Source of the DNA: Azorinus chamasolen
Taxonomy: Eukaryota; Mollusca; Bivalvia; Cardiida; Solecurtidae
Assembly (NCBI GenBank): GCA_963576725.1
Contig: OY755244.1
Location: 85,741,121 to 85,805,120, forward strand
Reading direction: 5' to 3'
DNA: 64,000 bases
Shown here: piece after piece, positions 22,084-33,400 of the stretch
Position numbering within the stretch: the first letter of the stretch is position 1
Layout of the letters: every line of letters starts with the position of its first letter
The notes under the pieces: model-generated
Databases searched by the model: none
What the model was told of the DNA's origin: nothing
What the model saw: the letters and a program-made list of their open reading frames with translations, nothing else
Program-made: the position numbers and the translations under genes

Positions 22084-22301
22084 TTAACCCTATGCTTCAT
22101 ATAAACACTTTTTCACACCATTCCTGTAAGAGCCATCTGATCAGGGTCTGCTCTGCATGCTTATGCAATTATAGATCTGACTCACAGTTTCTATCAATAC
22201 CAACAATCCGATGTACATATGGCATTACAAAAATTCAGCTCATAAATATATTCATGATGTCAGTATTTCATTTATGAATATTCAACAGGGAAAGGGTTTA
22301 A
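22084..22301 (-). mobile_element. Family B MITE
   Basis: TTAACCCTATGCTTCATATA...TTCAACAGGGAAAGGGTTTA A; one hairpin arm is deleted. Confidence 0.82.
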
Positions 22302-22339
22302 ACTAGTCGAGAGGAGGAGATTGGTTTTCTGATAATAAG

Positions 22340-23029
22340 GGTTAATGGGGATATTGAGTGATGAAAAGCCCCTCTTTGGTCCAAACTAACAACTATTCTT
22401 GTCTGTTTCTAGGGGTATTCAGTGATGAAAAGCCCCTCTTTGGTCCAAACTATCAACCATTCTTGTCTGCTTCTAGGGGTACTGAGTGATGAAAAGCCCC
22501 TCTTTGGTCAACAACCATTCTTGTCTGTTTCTAGGAGTATTGAGTGATGAAAAGCCCCTCTTTGGTCCAAACTAACAACTATTCTTGTCTGTTTCTAGGG
22601 GTATTGAGTGATGAAAAGCCCCTCTTTGGTCCAAACTATCAACCATTCTTGTCTGTTTCTAGGGGTATTGAGTGGTGAAAAGCCCCTCTTTGGTCCAAAC
22701 TAACAACTATTCTTGTCTGTTTCTAGGGGTATTGAGTGATGAAAAGCCCCTCTTTGGTCCAAACTATCAACCATTCTTGTCTGTTTCTAGGGGTATTGAG
22801 TGATGAAAAGCCCCTCTTTGGTCCAAACTATCAACCATTCTTGTCTGTTTCTAGGAGTATTGAGTGATGAAAAGCCCCTCTTTGGTCCAAACTAACAACC
22901 ATTCTTGTCTGTTTCTAGGGGTATTGAGTGATGAAAAGCCCCTCTTTGGTCCAAACTAACAACTATTCTTGTCTGTTTCTAGGGGTATTGAGTGATGAAA
23001 AGCCCCTCTTTGGTCCAAACTAACAACTA
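22340..23029. repeat. 64-bp minisatellite upstream of DOCK exon, left block (units 1-11)
   Basis: Units read GGGTATTGAGTGATGAAAAG CCCCTCTTTGGTCCAAACTA ACAACTATTCTTGTCTGTTT CTAG. Each ends in a polypyrimidine tract plus TAG. Unit 3 is 6 bp shorter. Two variants (AACAACTATTC and ATCAACCATTC) intermix. Confidence 0.95.
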
Positions 23030-24087
23030 CACTGGAGACCCGTTACAACGCGGTGGTACGGGGACATAAAATTCAACCCGCGTTATATACGGAACCGCGT
23101 TGTAACGAGTTTTTTTTTTATCTGGGTACTTACATAAACCCCCCATCTTCCTAATATAAACTAATTTCGAATGAAACTGACTTGTTTACTTTGTTTCCCC
23201 ACCCACTCACATATCTCTTTCAAATTCTGTTAGCAAACATAGAAGACCTTAGGAGCCGTCTGATCTGGGTCTACTCTGTTTGCAAATGCGTGAAAACACG
23301 TTTATATGAGGGAAAGGGTTATAAATACAAAATTACAAATAAAATCGTGTATGTTTTCAAGCAACCAAGTATATTTCATAATACAAGCCTGTTGATGGGA
23401 TGTAATTGCCTCTGGGCCTGTCAAGCCCCTAATCCGATTAAACCTGCTGTGTAAAACAATAAACATGGCTGTCACTGTTTTCAGAAAATGAAAGGTCACA
23501 TGTGATGTCGCGTGTGATTTGTTGGGGTTTTAAATTTTATTTGATTGGTCAAAGGGTACACACCCTTTTCTGTATTAGCATATAACCTCCAACCCAGCAC
23601 TGAGAGTTAGGGGTTTAGATTTTTAATGATGTTTGTTTTTCATAGTTAAAGTGCGAACTTTTGTGGCTTTGACAGTGAAAATATTCAGTACATGCGTATC
23701 TCAATTATATACACAATTAATTTGTAACGAAAGTTATGCAGTTAAGATTTTACTGGTTCCCGTGCTATTAGGGCATCATGTGCATAGTACGAACCGGTAA
23801 TCAGTTGTGTGTATTACATTCATGGCGGCATATATACGAGTTGACAGTTGTCAGTTTTTCTCACGTATGATTGTCATCAATTGTTTATGTAGGGACCGGT
23901 GTTTGTTTTTATCCTTTAGCCTGCTGCTGGCGGATAATATTACCTAAGTTTATTTTATGTTTCATTGCGCTATTCAATCATATTACTATAAATGAGGTAT
24001 TTACAAAAAAAAATTCGGCGACACAGACTACCCGCGTTATATCGGATACCGCGGTAAAACGGTCCGCGTTATAACGGATCTCCAGTG
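23030..24087. mobile_element. TA-flanked pogo/Tc1-like non-autonomous transposon inserted in the 64-bp minisatellite
   Basis: The termini are 24-bp inverted repeats differing at few bases: CACTGGAGACCCGTTACAAC at the left and the complement of GTTATAACGGATCTCCAGTG at the right. The satellite sequence AACTATTCTTG is split, with TA present on both sides, so the target duplication is TA. GTTATAACG-type ends resemble pogo/Tigger elements. No transposase frame is visible in the 1058 bp. A truncated B-type MITE (about 23190-23322) sits inside, giving three levels of nesting. Confidence 0.85.
23190..23322 (+). mobile_element. Family B fragment inside the TA-flanked transposon
   Basis: TTAGCAAACATAGAAGACCT TAGGAGCCGTCTGATCTGGG TC...GCGTGAAAACACGTTTATAT GAGGGAAAGGGTTA; the inner left arm is deleted. 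Confidence 0.78.
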
Positions 24088-24425
24088 TATTCTTGTCTGT
24101 TTCTAGGGGTATTGAGTGATGAAAAGCCCCTCTTTGGTCCAAACTAACAACCATTCTTGTCTGTTTCTAGGAGTATTGAGTGGTGAAAAGCCCCTCTTTG
24201 GTCCAAACTAACAACTATTCTTGTCTGTTTCTAGGGGTATTGAGTGATGAAAAGCCCCTCTTTGGTCCAAACTAACAACCATTCTTGTCTGTTTCTAGGA
24301 GTATTTAGTGATGAAAAGCCCCTCTTTGGTCCAAACTAACAACTATTCTTGTCTGTTTCTAGGGGTATTGAGTGATGAAAAGCCCCTCTTTGGTCCAAAC
24401 TAACAACTATTCTTGTCTGTTTCAG
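24088..24425. repeat. 64-bp minisatellite, right block ending in the exon acceptor (units 11-16)
   Basis: Five more units. The last one ends TTCTTGTCTGTTTCAG instead of TTTCTAG and is followed directly by DOCK exon 1 of this window. Confidence 0.95.
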
Positions 24426-24469
24426 CATGGTACAGAGGCACCTCACTGAAGAACAACAAAGGACAATTG
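24426..24469 (+). CDS. DOCK: DOCK exon 1 of window: SH3 strand WYRG
   Basis: The acceptor TGTCTGTTTCAG precedes a 44-nt exon that starts with two bases of a split codon and encodes WYRGTSLKNNKGQL; the donor is GTAAGA. WYRG is the conserved SH3 motif just before the last strands of DOCK SH3 domains. The other possible reading starts at an ATG (MVQRHLTEEQQR) but does not continue in frame into the next exon. The polypyrimidine tract belongs to the last unit of a 64-bp minisatellite. Confidence 0.88.
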
Positions 24470-27400
24470 GTAAGAGAGCCATCTCAGATCTGACTGTAAC
24501 TCATGTCACAGTCATCTCAGGTCTGACTGTAACTGGATCACAGTGGTTTCAGATCTGACTGTAACTCATGTTACACTGAGAAATTCATATCTGACTGTAA
24601 CTCCATCATAATGATTTCAAGTCTGACTGTAACTCATGTCACAGTGACAACAGATCTGACTGTAACTCTGTCACACTGATGTCAGAATAAGGAATATTCT
24701 TGTAGAAATATTGACATTGTGAACGTTTTATCACACCAAGGCATAATGAACTTGAAAAGATGTGATTTTCAAATTGGAATTGATATGATTTGTGTTAAAA
24801 TTTAACTCTTTCACGGTCAAAGTTTGTTGTCTGCAAACTTTGCCATTTGCAACAATTTTCATGTTTTAGTTTTCTTCATTTTTTATTTCGAAAAGAGTCG
24901 TCACAGTTACACGGAGCAACAGATAAAGGTGCGTATTCAAATACTAAAATTGCCATCTCTCCACCAAACCATATGGTGTAACCACTCTTTAGATTCGTCT
25001 CTTCAAGGCGAATATAAAGAGTGGTCGCACCATAGTGTTTGGTAGAGAAATAAAGGAGTTATGTTTTGATTTTCACATCTTATCTGGACCTCTGACACTA
25101 ACAAATAGTTTGGATCCTGATGAGACACTGAGTTCGTTGGCGTTAGTTTGGATCCTAATGAGACACTGAGTTAGTTGGCGTCTCATCTCGACCCAAACTG
25201 TTTGCATAGGTACATTGGCAGTGGAAGAGTTAAGTGGATTTTCAACTCAACAGTTGATAGGGAGTTTTTGATATTAATACTTAACCCATTCCTCCATAAG
25301 CTATTTTTAGACCCAACCTTTTTGAATGAATCTACCGAAAAGGAGCATTTACTAGAGGAAATAAAAGTTTAGAATTGTGTAGTATTGAAACCATTGTGGT
25401 AAATAAAGCATTTGCTCCTATGGAGCAAATGCTCTATTTATCACAATAGTTTCAAAAAGCGACTTTTACAGAGGCGTAGAAAGGTGTATTCATGGAGGAT
25501 AGGGTTAAGTTACTAACCGCAAGTGATGTTATTTGTATTAATTGCTTTTCTTTGGAACTTAGCCCACCTGAGCTGTTGCTTAGGGTGATGGTGAGCTACT
25601 GTTTAACTGCTCACAGTCCTGTGTCATCATCTGGTGTTTGGCTTGTCACCTTTACAAACAACATCTTCTGGGAAACATTGCCTGGAAGTTGATGAGACTT
25701 GGCAGGGATATTTGTTGGGTGGTCCTCTAGCAAAGTTATTGAAAGACTTGCATTCCCTGCAGAACACAGATTGCCATGGCAACCATACAGAAAAACTTTA
25801 ATGATCCTTTAAAAACGTTGGCCTGTTTTCTTGCCTTAAATCTGGCCAATTTCATTAAAATTTCATAGGAATTAAATTCATATTCCATAGTTGTACGAGT
25901 ATGACTATGGTGAAAATTTAAAACATCATCTTCTGAAACCATCAGCTAGAATTCAATATACCAGTAATTTTGCACTTTCCCTGAATGATGTTCCAGTCTT
26001 TGTGAATCTACTTCTTCTTCAAAAAAGAAGTCTGCCAGAATGGAGCTAAATGATGTTTTCCAAGTACTGTAGAGCTTCATTTAGAATTTAAAAAAATATA
26101 TGTATTCATGAAACAACTCTAAATTTCATTGTAAATTTTCTAGAATGTTTCTGAGGTGACTAATTACCAAAATTGCTTAAGCTGTTGTGATTCATTACAA
26201 CACATGACAGTACAGAGTGGGACCACTTTACCTTATATGTGATGTAACCAGAAGTGTTCCGTCCATTTTGATAAACTTAGAAAAAACATGGCTGCCAGGG
26301 ATGGGGGGATACATTGCCTTTTCATAATGTAACCCTCTATCAAAATAATTTAAGCCATTATTATTGGCAGAAGATTATTTCTTAATCCATTCCCTTTTAT
26401 TGATGCCTTTTGACCTGTAAAAGTCACTTTTTTCCACAGGAGCAAATGCTTAGACTGTTTATCACAATTGTTTCAAAACTACACAAGTCTAAAATTTTCT
26501 TAAAAGTTAAAAAGAATTAACCTTTTTTCTAGTAAATGCTTCTTTTCAGCAGATTTATTCAAAGAGGTTGGGCCTCAACCCTTGCCTCCATTAATACGCT
26601 TTTCTACACTTCTGTAAAAATCACCTGTTGAAACCATTGTGATAAATAGAGCATTTGCTCCTATTGGAGCAAAATGCTCTATTCATCACAATGGTTTCAA
26701 ACTACAAAATTCTAAAATTTCCCTTTTCTCTAGTTAATGCTCCTTTTTGGTAGATTTATTCAAAGTGGATGGATCTAAAAATAGCCTGTGGAGGAAAGGG
26801 TTAAGATATCCTATGAGGCAATGGTTTGTACATTTTGACAAGGTTTGAAAAGGTGTACACAGTTAATCACATTTGACTCAGGTGGGGCCTACATGACTCT
26901 CTGTTTTTCCTTTTAATGCTTTTAGAATTGCCTGTTGAAGAGAAAAGCTCATGGTGAAAATATTTATTAATTGCATGCAATGTTTCCAAAAAGTTTATTT
27001 TTAAGAATTTGACAAATTTTAAGGCTTTCTTACACTTGTGTGCACCCGGGGCTTTTTACAAATATTGAGTTATATTGCTTTGCACATATCATTTGGTTGG
27101 TCGGTCAGATATTTGGTTGATCCATTGGTCTGTTGGTTTGCCTGTTAATAGACCAAATGGTGTCTGATCAATAATTCATTTCATCGTGATCGTTTTATCT
27201 AGTGCTCATGTTGAAGAGAGAGAGGTTTGTAAGTAATGAGTAGATGATCCCAATTGATGTTTTGGACAATAGGTCAAGGTTACTTGTCAAGGTCAAAGGT
27301 AAAACTTGTAAGCTGACTGCCATGTGGAGAAGGTGGGGGATACACATTTCACAAACATTTCTTGTTTATTTTGTTTTGCTGTATTTATTAATTTTTACTA

Positions 27401-30400
27401 ACATAACTGTTTGCATGTTTGCAGGGCATCTTCCCAGCATGCCTTATCCACATCAAGCCATGCAAAGTCGAGAACCAAGGGTATGATATTTTTTGGATTT
27501 TAGCTCACCTGGCACAACTTGCCAAGGTGAACTATTTGGATTGCCCTGTGTCCGTTGTCCGTCATATGTCATGCATCTTGTGTTGTCCAAGTTATGTCGT
27601 CTGTTGGCAACAATTTCTTTAAACAATGTGTGTCGACTGTTATCAACAATTTCTTTAAACAAAGTTTCCTAACTAAACCAATGACTGGATTTTCACTACA
27701 TTTTACAGGAATAATCTGCAGGTGACCCTTCTTAATTCTTGTCTGTTGCAGAAGTAGAGCTAAAAATAGATTTAAAGAATAATTTCTTTAATAATAGACT
27801 TCCGGGTTTATCTAATACCGATATCATATGCATCTATATGGTTCAATCAGGCAGTAACAAAAGCACTTCTTTTTGTGTCATTTGATAAACATAACAGAGA
27901 GGACTAGAACTTAAATCTTTCACCGTCGCAGTCGAATAAATGCACCACGACAAATAGTGAAGTCCCAGATCAGATGCTGCCTTTTCAAGGTGGCTTCTGA
28001 TCAGGGACTACACTATTTGTCTCAATCTCTATTTCTATATGTGTGCTTTATCCCTTTGAACTTTGCATTTATTTATCTCATTTCCTTCTTTTACCGAATG
28101 ATTTAACAAACTTGGATTGCTGACGACAATTAGAAATTTGGCGCCGAGAGGGTTAATTAACAAGAAGGAAAGATTTCAAGGCATGATCAAACTGACTGTA
28201 TACCAGAATGATGTTTTAAGTTTTTCTTAACGCTTTGAATGCAGGAAATGAGTACGAGGGGTGTTCCATAAATATTGCAATTTTCCCTATAATTTTTAAT
28301 TTTCTCAATCCCTTTTGCACATTACTCAACCAGATTTTTCATAATCTGAAATATAGGTATACCGTAGAGGTACCTTAAATACAGCTGTTCTAAGTGTTTT
28401 TCTGGATGAATATCTCTGACCTTGCAAGAAATATTTCAGTTTTGGAAAAGTAAAGTAATCACATGGTACAAGATCAGGTATGGTACAAGAGTGTGATGGG
28501 TGATTAAGCACCATAACACATTTATCCTTCAGAAACTGCTTTACGATTTCGGCTTATGAAGAAAAGCGTTGTCATGAAGAAGGTGTATAGATTTAATTCC
28601 GCTTGCTGGATGCCTCCTTAATTAATACAGCTCGTTTTATTTTGACACAACAAATCTATAAAACCTCCCTGTCAGAGTTAACCTTTGCTATAGGCACCTG
28701 TATTGCTGGTCCTTTATTGCTAAAGAATATGGCATATTCCTTTTGGAAGTGATGGGTCTTCTTGCATTTCTTGTAGTCCAGATATGGCTAGACTTTGTAC
28801 ATGGCTCATCCACATTTCATCATCAGTAATAAAGTTCCTTCTGAAATAAACTGGGTACTTTTGTAGTAATTTCTTGGCCTTTGAAATATGGTTGGCGTTT
28901 TTTGATCATTGTCCAACAAATATGGGATCCACCAAGCACATATCTTATTAACATCAGGTGAATTGGCAATAAACTTAAGCAGATAGTATGTGCTATTTAC
29001 CTCACAGTTAATCGCACATCTTTTTGTAGAAGTTCCTGAATTTAGCAATATTTTGTTTAGCAGTCACACTTCTTGCCCGGCCATTTCTACTGTTGTCTTC
29101 CAGCGTGTCCCGACCAGTTTTGAAACAGTTAATCCTCTAGGTAACTGAGGTATTCAAATGGTGAAAATTTCCTGGGTCCATGTGATATTGTAGCATATAA
29201 TCTAATAAATATTCATGATGTCATTATTTCTTACATGAATATTCATGGAGTAAATGATTAATGAATATTCATGTGAGAAATTAAACTGTTTGAAAGTTAA
29301 TTACCGGTAGCTGAATTAATTATGTCTCCCCCATATTTATATGGGGGAGACATATTGTTTTCGTGAGAGTTGTCTGTCTGTCTGTCTGTCTGCCTGTCCG
29401 TCTGTCCGTCACACTTTTTCTTCTTGAAAAATGTGGTGTGGAAAGCGCATAATGAGGGGAAGTATCAATCATCAAGTCCATAACATTTTTAGTGATTTCC
29501 CTTTACATATTATTTTTATTAGAGGGGAGACATCCGTTTTTGTGACAAAAACCTCTAGTTGGCATTATAAACATGGGAAGAGTTGACCATTGTACACACA
29601 GAAGGATCAGATCTATATTATAATATAAGCAAACAAAGCAGACAATAATGATCAGACGCCTCTAGTAGGAGATGGTGATCGAGGTCTACACTGTTTGTAA
29701 AAAACATTAACAAGGGTATTAACCCTTTCCTCCATAAATACGCTTTCTATGCCTATGCAAACAGAGTAGACCCAAATCAGACCGATCCTGTAGGAGCTGT
29801 CTGATTTGGGTCTGCTCTGGTTGCTTATGATATGATATAAATCTGGTTGTACAGTTTCTGCCTTGGTAAAACTTTTATGTGTTAATATACCATTTTAGAA
29901 AATAATATTTAATATTCATGAATATTCATGGAGTAAAGGGTTAATGAGCTAAAGGGTGTATAATGCATGTGAATGCTGAATATTCAAAGTGGAATGGCCC
30001 ATTAGGGATTAACTGTAGAGTCCATTCAGTATGAAAGGGTTAAATTTGCTGGAGAATTATGATTGACAGACAGTGCAGAAACTGATGGGAGAGCTCCCAG
30101 TAGGAACCCTCTCTGGGTCTACACTGTTTTCGAATGCCAGTACACTCATTTCCTACATTGAGCAGTCATCTACTTTTAAAGAATGTAATACTAATGACAC
30201 CATGTCCTTTCTAATTATGTAATTAGACTGTACGAGTCGATAATACCAGTAGAAGATCCCATGGTGAAGGAAGTTGCCTACGTGCTCCGAGAATGGAGCG
30301 CCATCTGGAAAGATCTCTTTGTGGTATGTATAATGGTCACCTAGAACGTACAGAACTTCATTTATTTTGATTTTCTTTTTGAAAATTGTTCGAAAAGGTC

Positions 30401-33400
30401 ATCTCCATGCCTTAAATATGTTTGGTCAACTGGCCAAATTTTCAATTCATTGTCAACTTTTGGTAGACATTTTATTGAGTATCAACATACATCATTTCAC
30501 TAGTTGCCATTTACCTTATAGAAACAACTTTTCATGCCTAATGCAAACAGAACGGACCCAGACCAGGGTCCATGCTTATAAAGCTTTTAGTTGAGCCTGA
30601 GATCGTTCTCATGCTTTTGATTGGTCAGATTTGAGCCTTTGGCTCAAATCTGACCAATCAAAAGCTTGAGAACTCAAATCTGACCAATCAAAAGCTTGAG
30701 AACGAAACTCAGACTCAACTAAAAGCTTTATAAGCAGGGACCCAGGCAGCTCCTGTAGGAGCTTATGTTTGCTTATGAAATGATACAGATGTGATTATAC
30801 AGGAGATGCCATGGCCAATTGAATAGACAAGCATTAGTACCCACATGCGGTTCTCTTTTTCATTTTTTATTTTCAGTTATAATCCTTTATGTTAGCTTTT
30901 CTGCTTTTCGAAGCCTTGGTATTGTCATAGAAAGTATTGTGGTCTCTATTGTGGTTGGCATTGTCATTATTCCATTCCTCCATAGGCTATTTTTAGATCC
31001 AACCTCTTTTAATAAATCTACCGAAAAGGAGCATTAACTAGTGAAAAGGAATATTTTAGAATTTTGTAGTTCTGAAACCATTGTGGTAAATAGAGCATTT
31101 GCTCCTCAGGAGCAAATGCTCTATTTATCACAATGGTTTGAAAAATTGACTATTTCAGAGGCGTAGAAAGGCGTATTTATTGAGGAAAGGGTTATGGACC
31201 AATTGTACATCAATAAAGCTATCCATATGAAACTTAACCCTTTCCCTCATAATAAATACTTCTTCAAGCATTTGTAAACAGAGTAGACCCAGATTAGACG
31301 ACTCCTGTAGGAGCTAACCCTCTCCCAAATGGACATTTATGCATGAATTGATCACTTTATGAATATTCATAACAGTTTATAAGGTAAAGTTTTATAAGGT
31401 AAAGTTTTCCAGGAAAGTTTTGATTTAGTTTTGGATTATATCTATACATTTTCATATTAAGCAAACAGAGCTGAACCTGATCGGACAACTCCTACCGGAG
31501 CTGTCTGATCTTGGTCTATTCTGTTTGCAAAAAAAGGCATTTATATGAGGGAAAGTATTAAACAGTTATGGCCCTTTGATGAGTGTTGGCATCAACATGC
31601 AGTGCTCTTGTTTTATACTACAATCCATGTGTATGTTTGTTACAGGATCATAAAAAGAGTGACCCGGCGGTAAATGTTCATTTCTTCATCAAATGCTTAA
31701 GAAATCCAACCTTCAATTTAACCAGTTTTCTTAATGTTTACAAAAGAAGTATAATGCGTTATCCCTTTATTGCAAGAATATTCATGTAAAAATATTAACA
31801 AAATCATGAATATTAATTAAACTAGGTTTTATATTATTGAATGAACGTAGGAAATTTTAGTCGAGACTGAAACTGTAGAAGTGGATTTATACTATTTCAT
31901 GAGCAAACAGTCTCAGCAGACCCTGATCAGATGGCTTCTATCTGATCTTGATCGTCTCTGTTTGCAAAGGTGTAAAAAAGAAAGCGAATTTATGGAGTAA
32001 AGGGTTAAATCTCAGCTACTGTTAACTCCATGAATACGCATTTCTATGCCTTTGCAAACAAAGTAGACCCAGATCAGACGGCTCACGTAGGAGCTATCTG
32101 ACCAGAGTCTGCTGTGTTTGCTTCTGATGTAATATAGATATGATTCTACAGTTCCTGCCATGGCCAAAAATTCTTGTGTCTGTGTTCTATTATAAAAAAA
32201 TAATCTAATTAATAATCATGATATCGCTATTTCTTACATGAATGTTCATGGAGTGAAGGGTTAATTTGACAGCGGAACTTTTAGAAAGATTAACTGATGT
32301 TCGTTAAAAGTGATTTGGTTGAAATTGTGGGTTGAATGCTTTAACCTTTTACATGTTAAACATACCTTTGCCTTTGCAAATAGAGTAGACCCAGATCAGA
32401 ATCTCCTGAGGGAACTGTCTGATCTGTATCCACTCTGTTTGCCTGTATGTTACAGATTTTCTTTTGTTTGCTGTGGCAATAGATTTCTTTTATACATTAC
32501 AAGAGTTAAACCAATTAATAGTCGTAATGGGTTAAACCAGTTAACCCATTCCCTCATATTGACGACTTATGACGACTCTTTAAAAGTCACTTTGTTAAAC
32601 CATTGTGATAAATAGAGCATTTGCTCCTATAGAAGCAAATGCTCTATTTATCACAATGGTTTCAAGCTACAAAATTCTAAAAAATTTCCTTTTCTCTAGT
32701 TAATGCTCCTTTTCGGTAGATTTAATCAAAGAGGTTGTATCTAAAAATAGTCTATGAGGTAATGGGTTAATAGTCGTAAAAGGTTAAATTGAATGGTCCT
32801 TTGAATGCTCCTTCTCTACTCTCATATCATGCAAGGCAAGGCAGTGCTGTCAAGGCAATGCAATACTGTCCATCTGTCACTGTTATTTATGAAAATTTTC
32901 CATCTGCATTTTCTGACTTACCTTTAACCCTTTACTCCATAAATATGCCTTTTTACTCTTAAATATCATTTTAATATCTGCAAACATAGCAGACCCAGAT
33001 CAGATGGCTCCTGTTGGAGCCATCTGATCTGTGTCTGCAATGTTTGCTTATGATATACATGTAATATAGATATAATTCTATAATTTTACAGTTTCTGCCA
33101 TGGCCCAAGTTCTTGTGCTATTGTAGCAATTGATCCAATTAATATTCATGATATCATTATTTCTTACATGAATATTCATGGATTATTGTCCCAATATTCA
33201 TGTAAGAAATAATGGTGGCATAAATGTTTATTAGCTGATTTGTATTGTAAAATTTTCATGGGAATTTTTGACTTTGACAAAAACTGTAGAATCAGATCTG
33301 TATAAGGTCATAAGCAAACAAAGCAGACCCTGATCAGACAGCTCCTACAGGAGTCATCTGATCTAGGTCTACTCTGTCTGCAAAGGCATGGAAAATATGA

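Noticed and set aside
1..24425. First SH3 exon of DOCK
   Set aside because: No frame resembling the usual YGVAI...F start of DOCK SH3 domains was found by eye.
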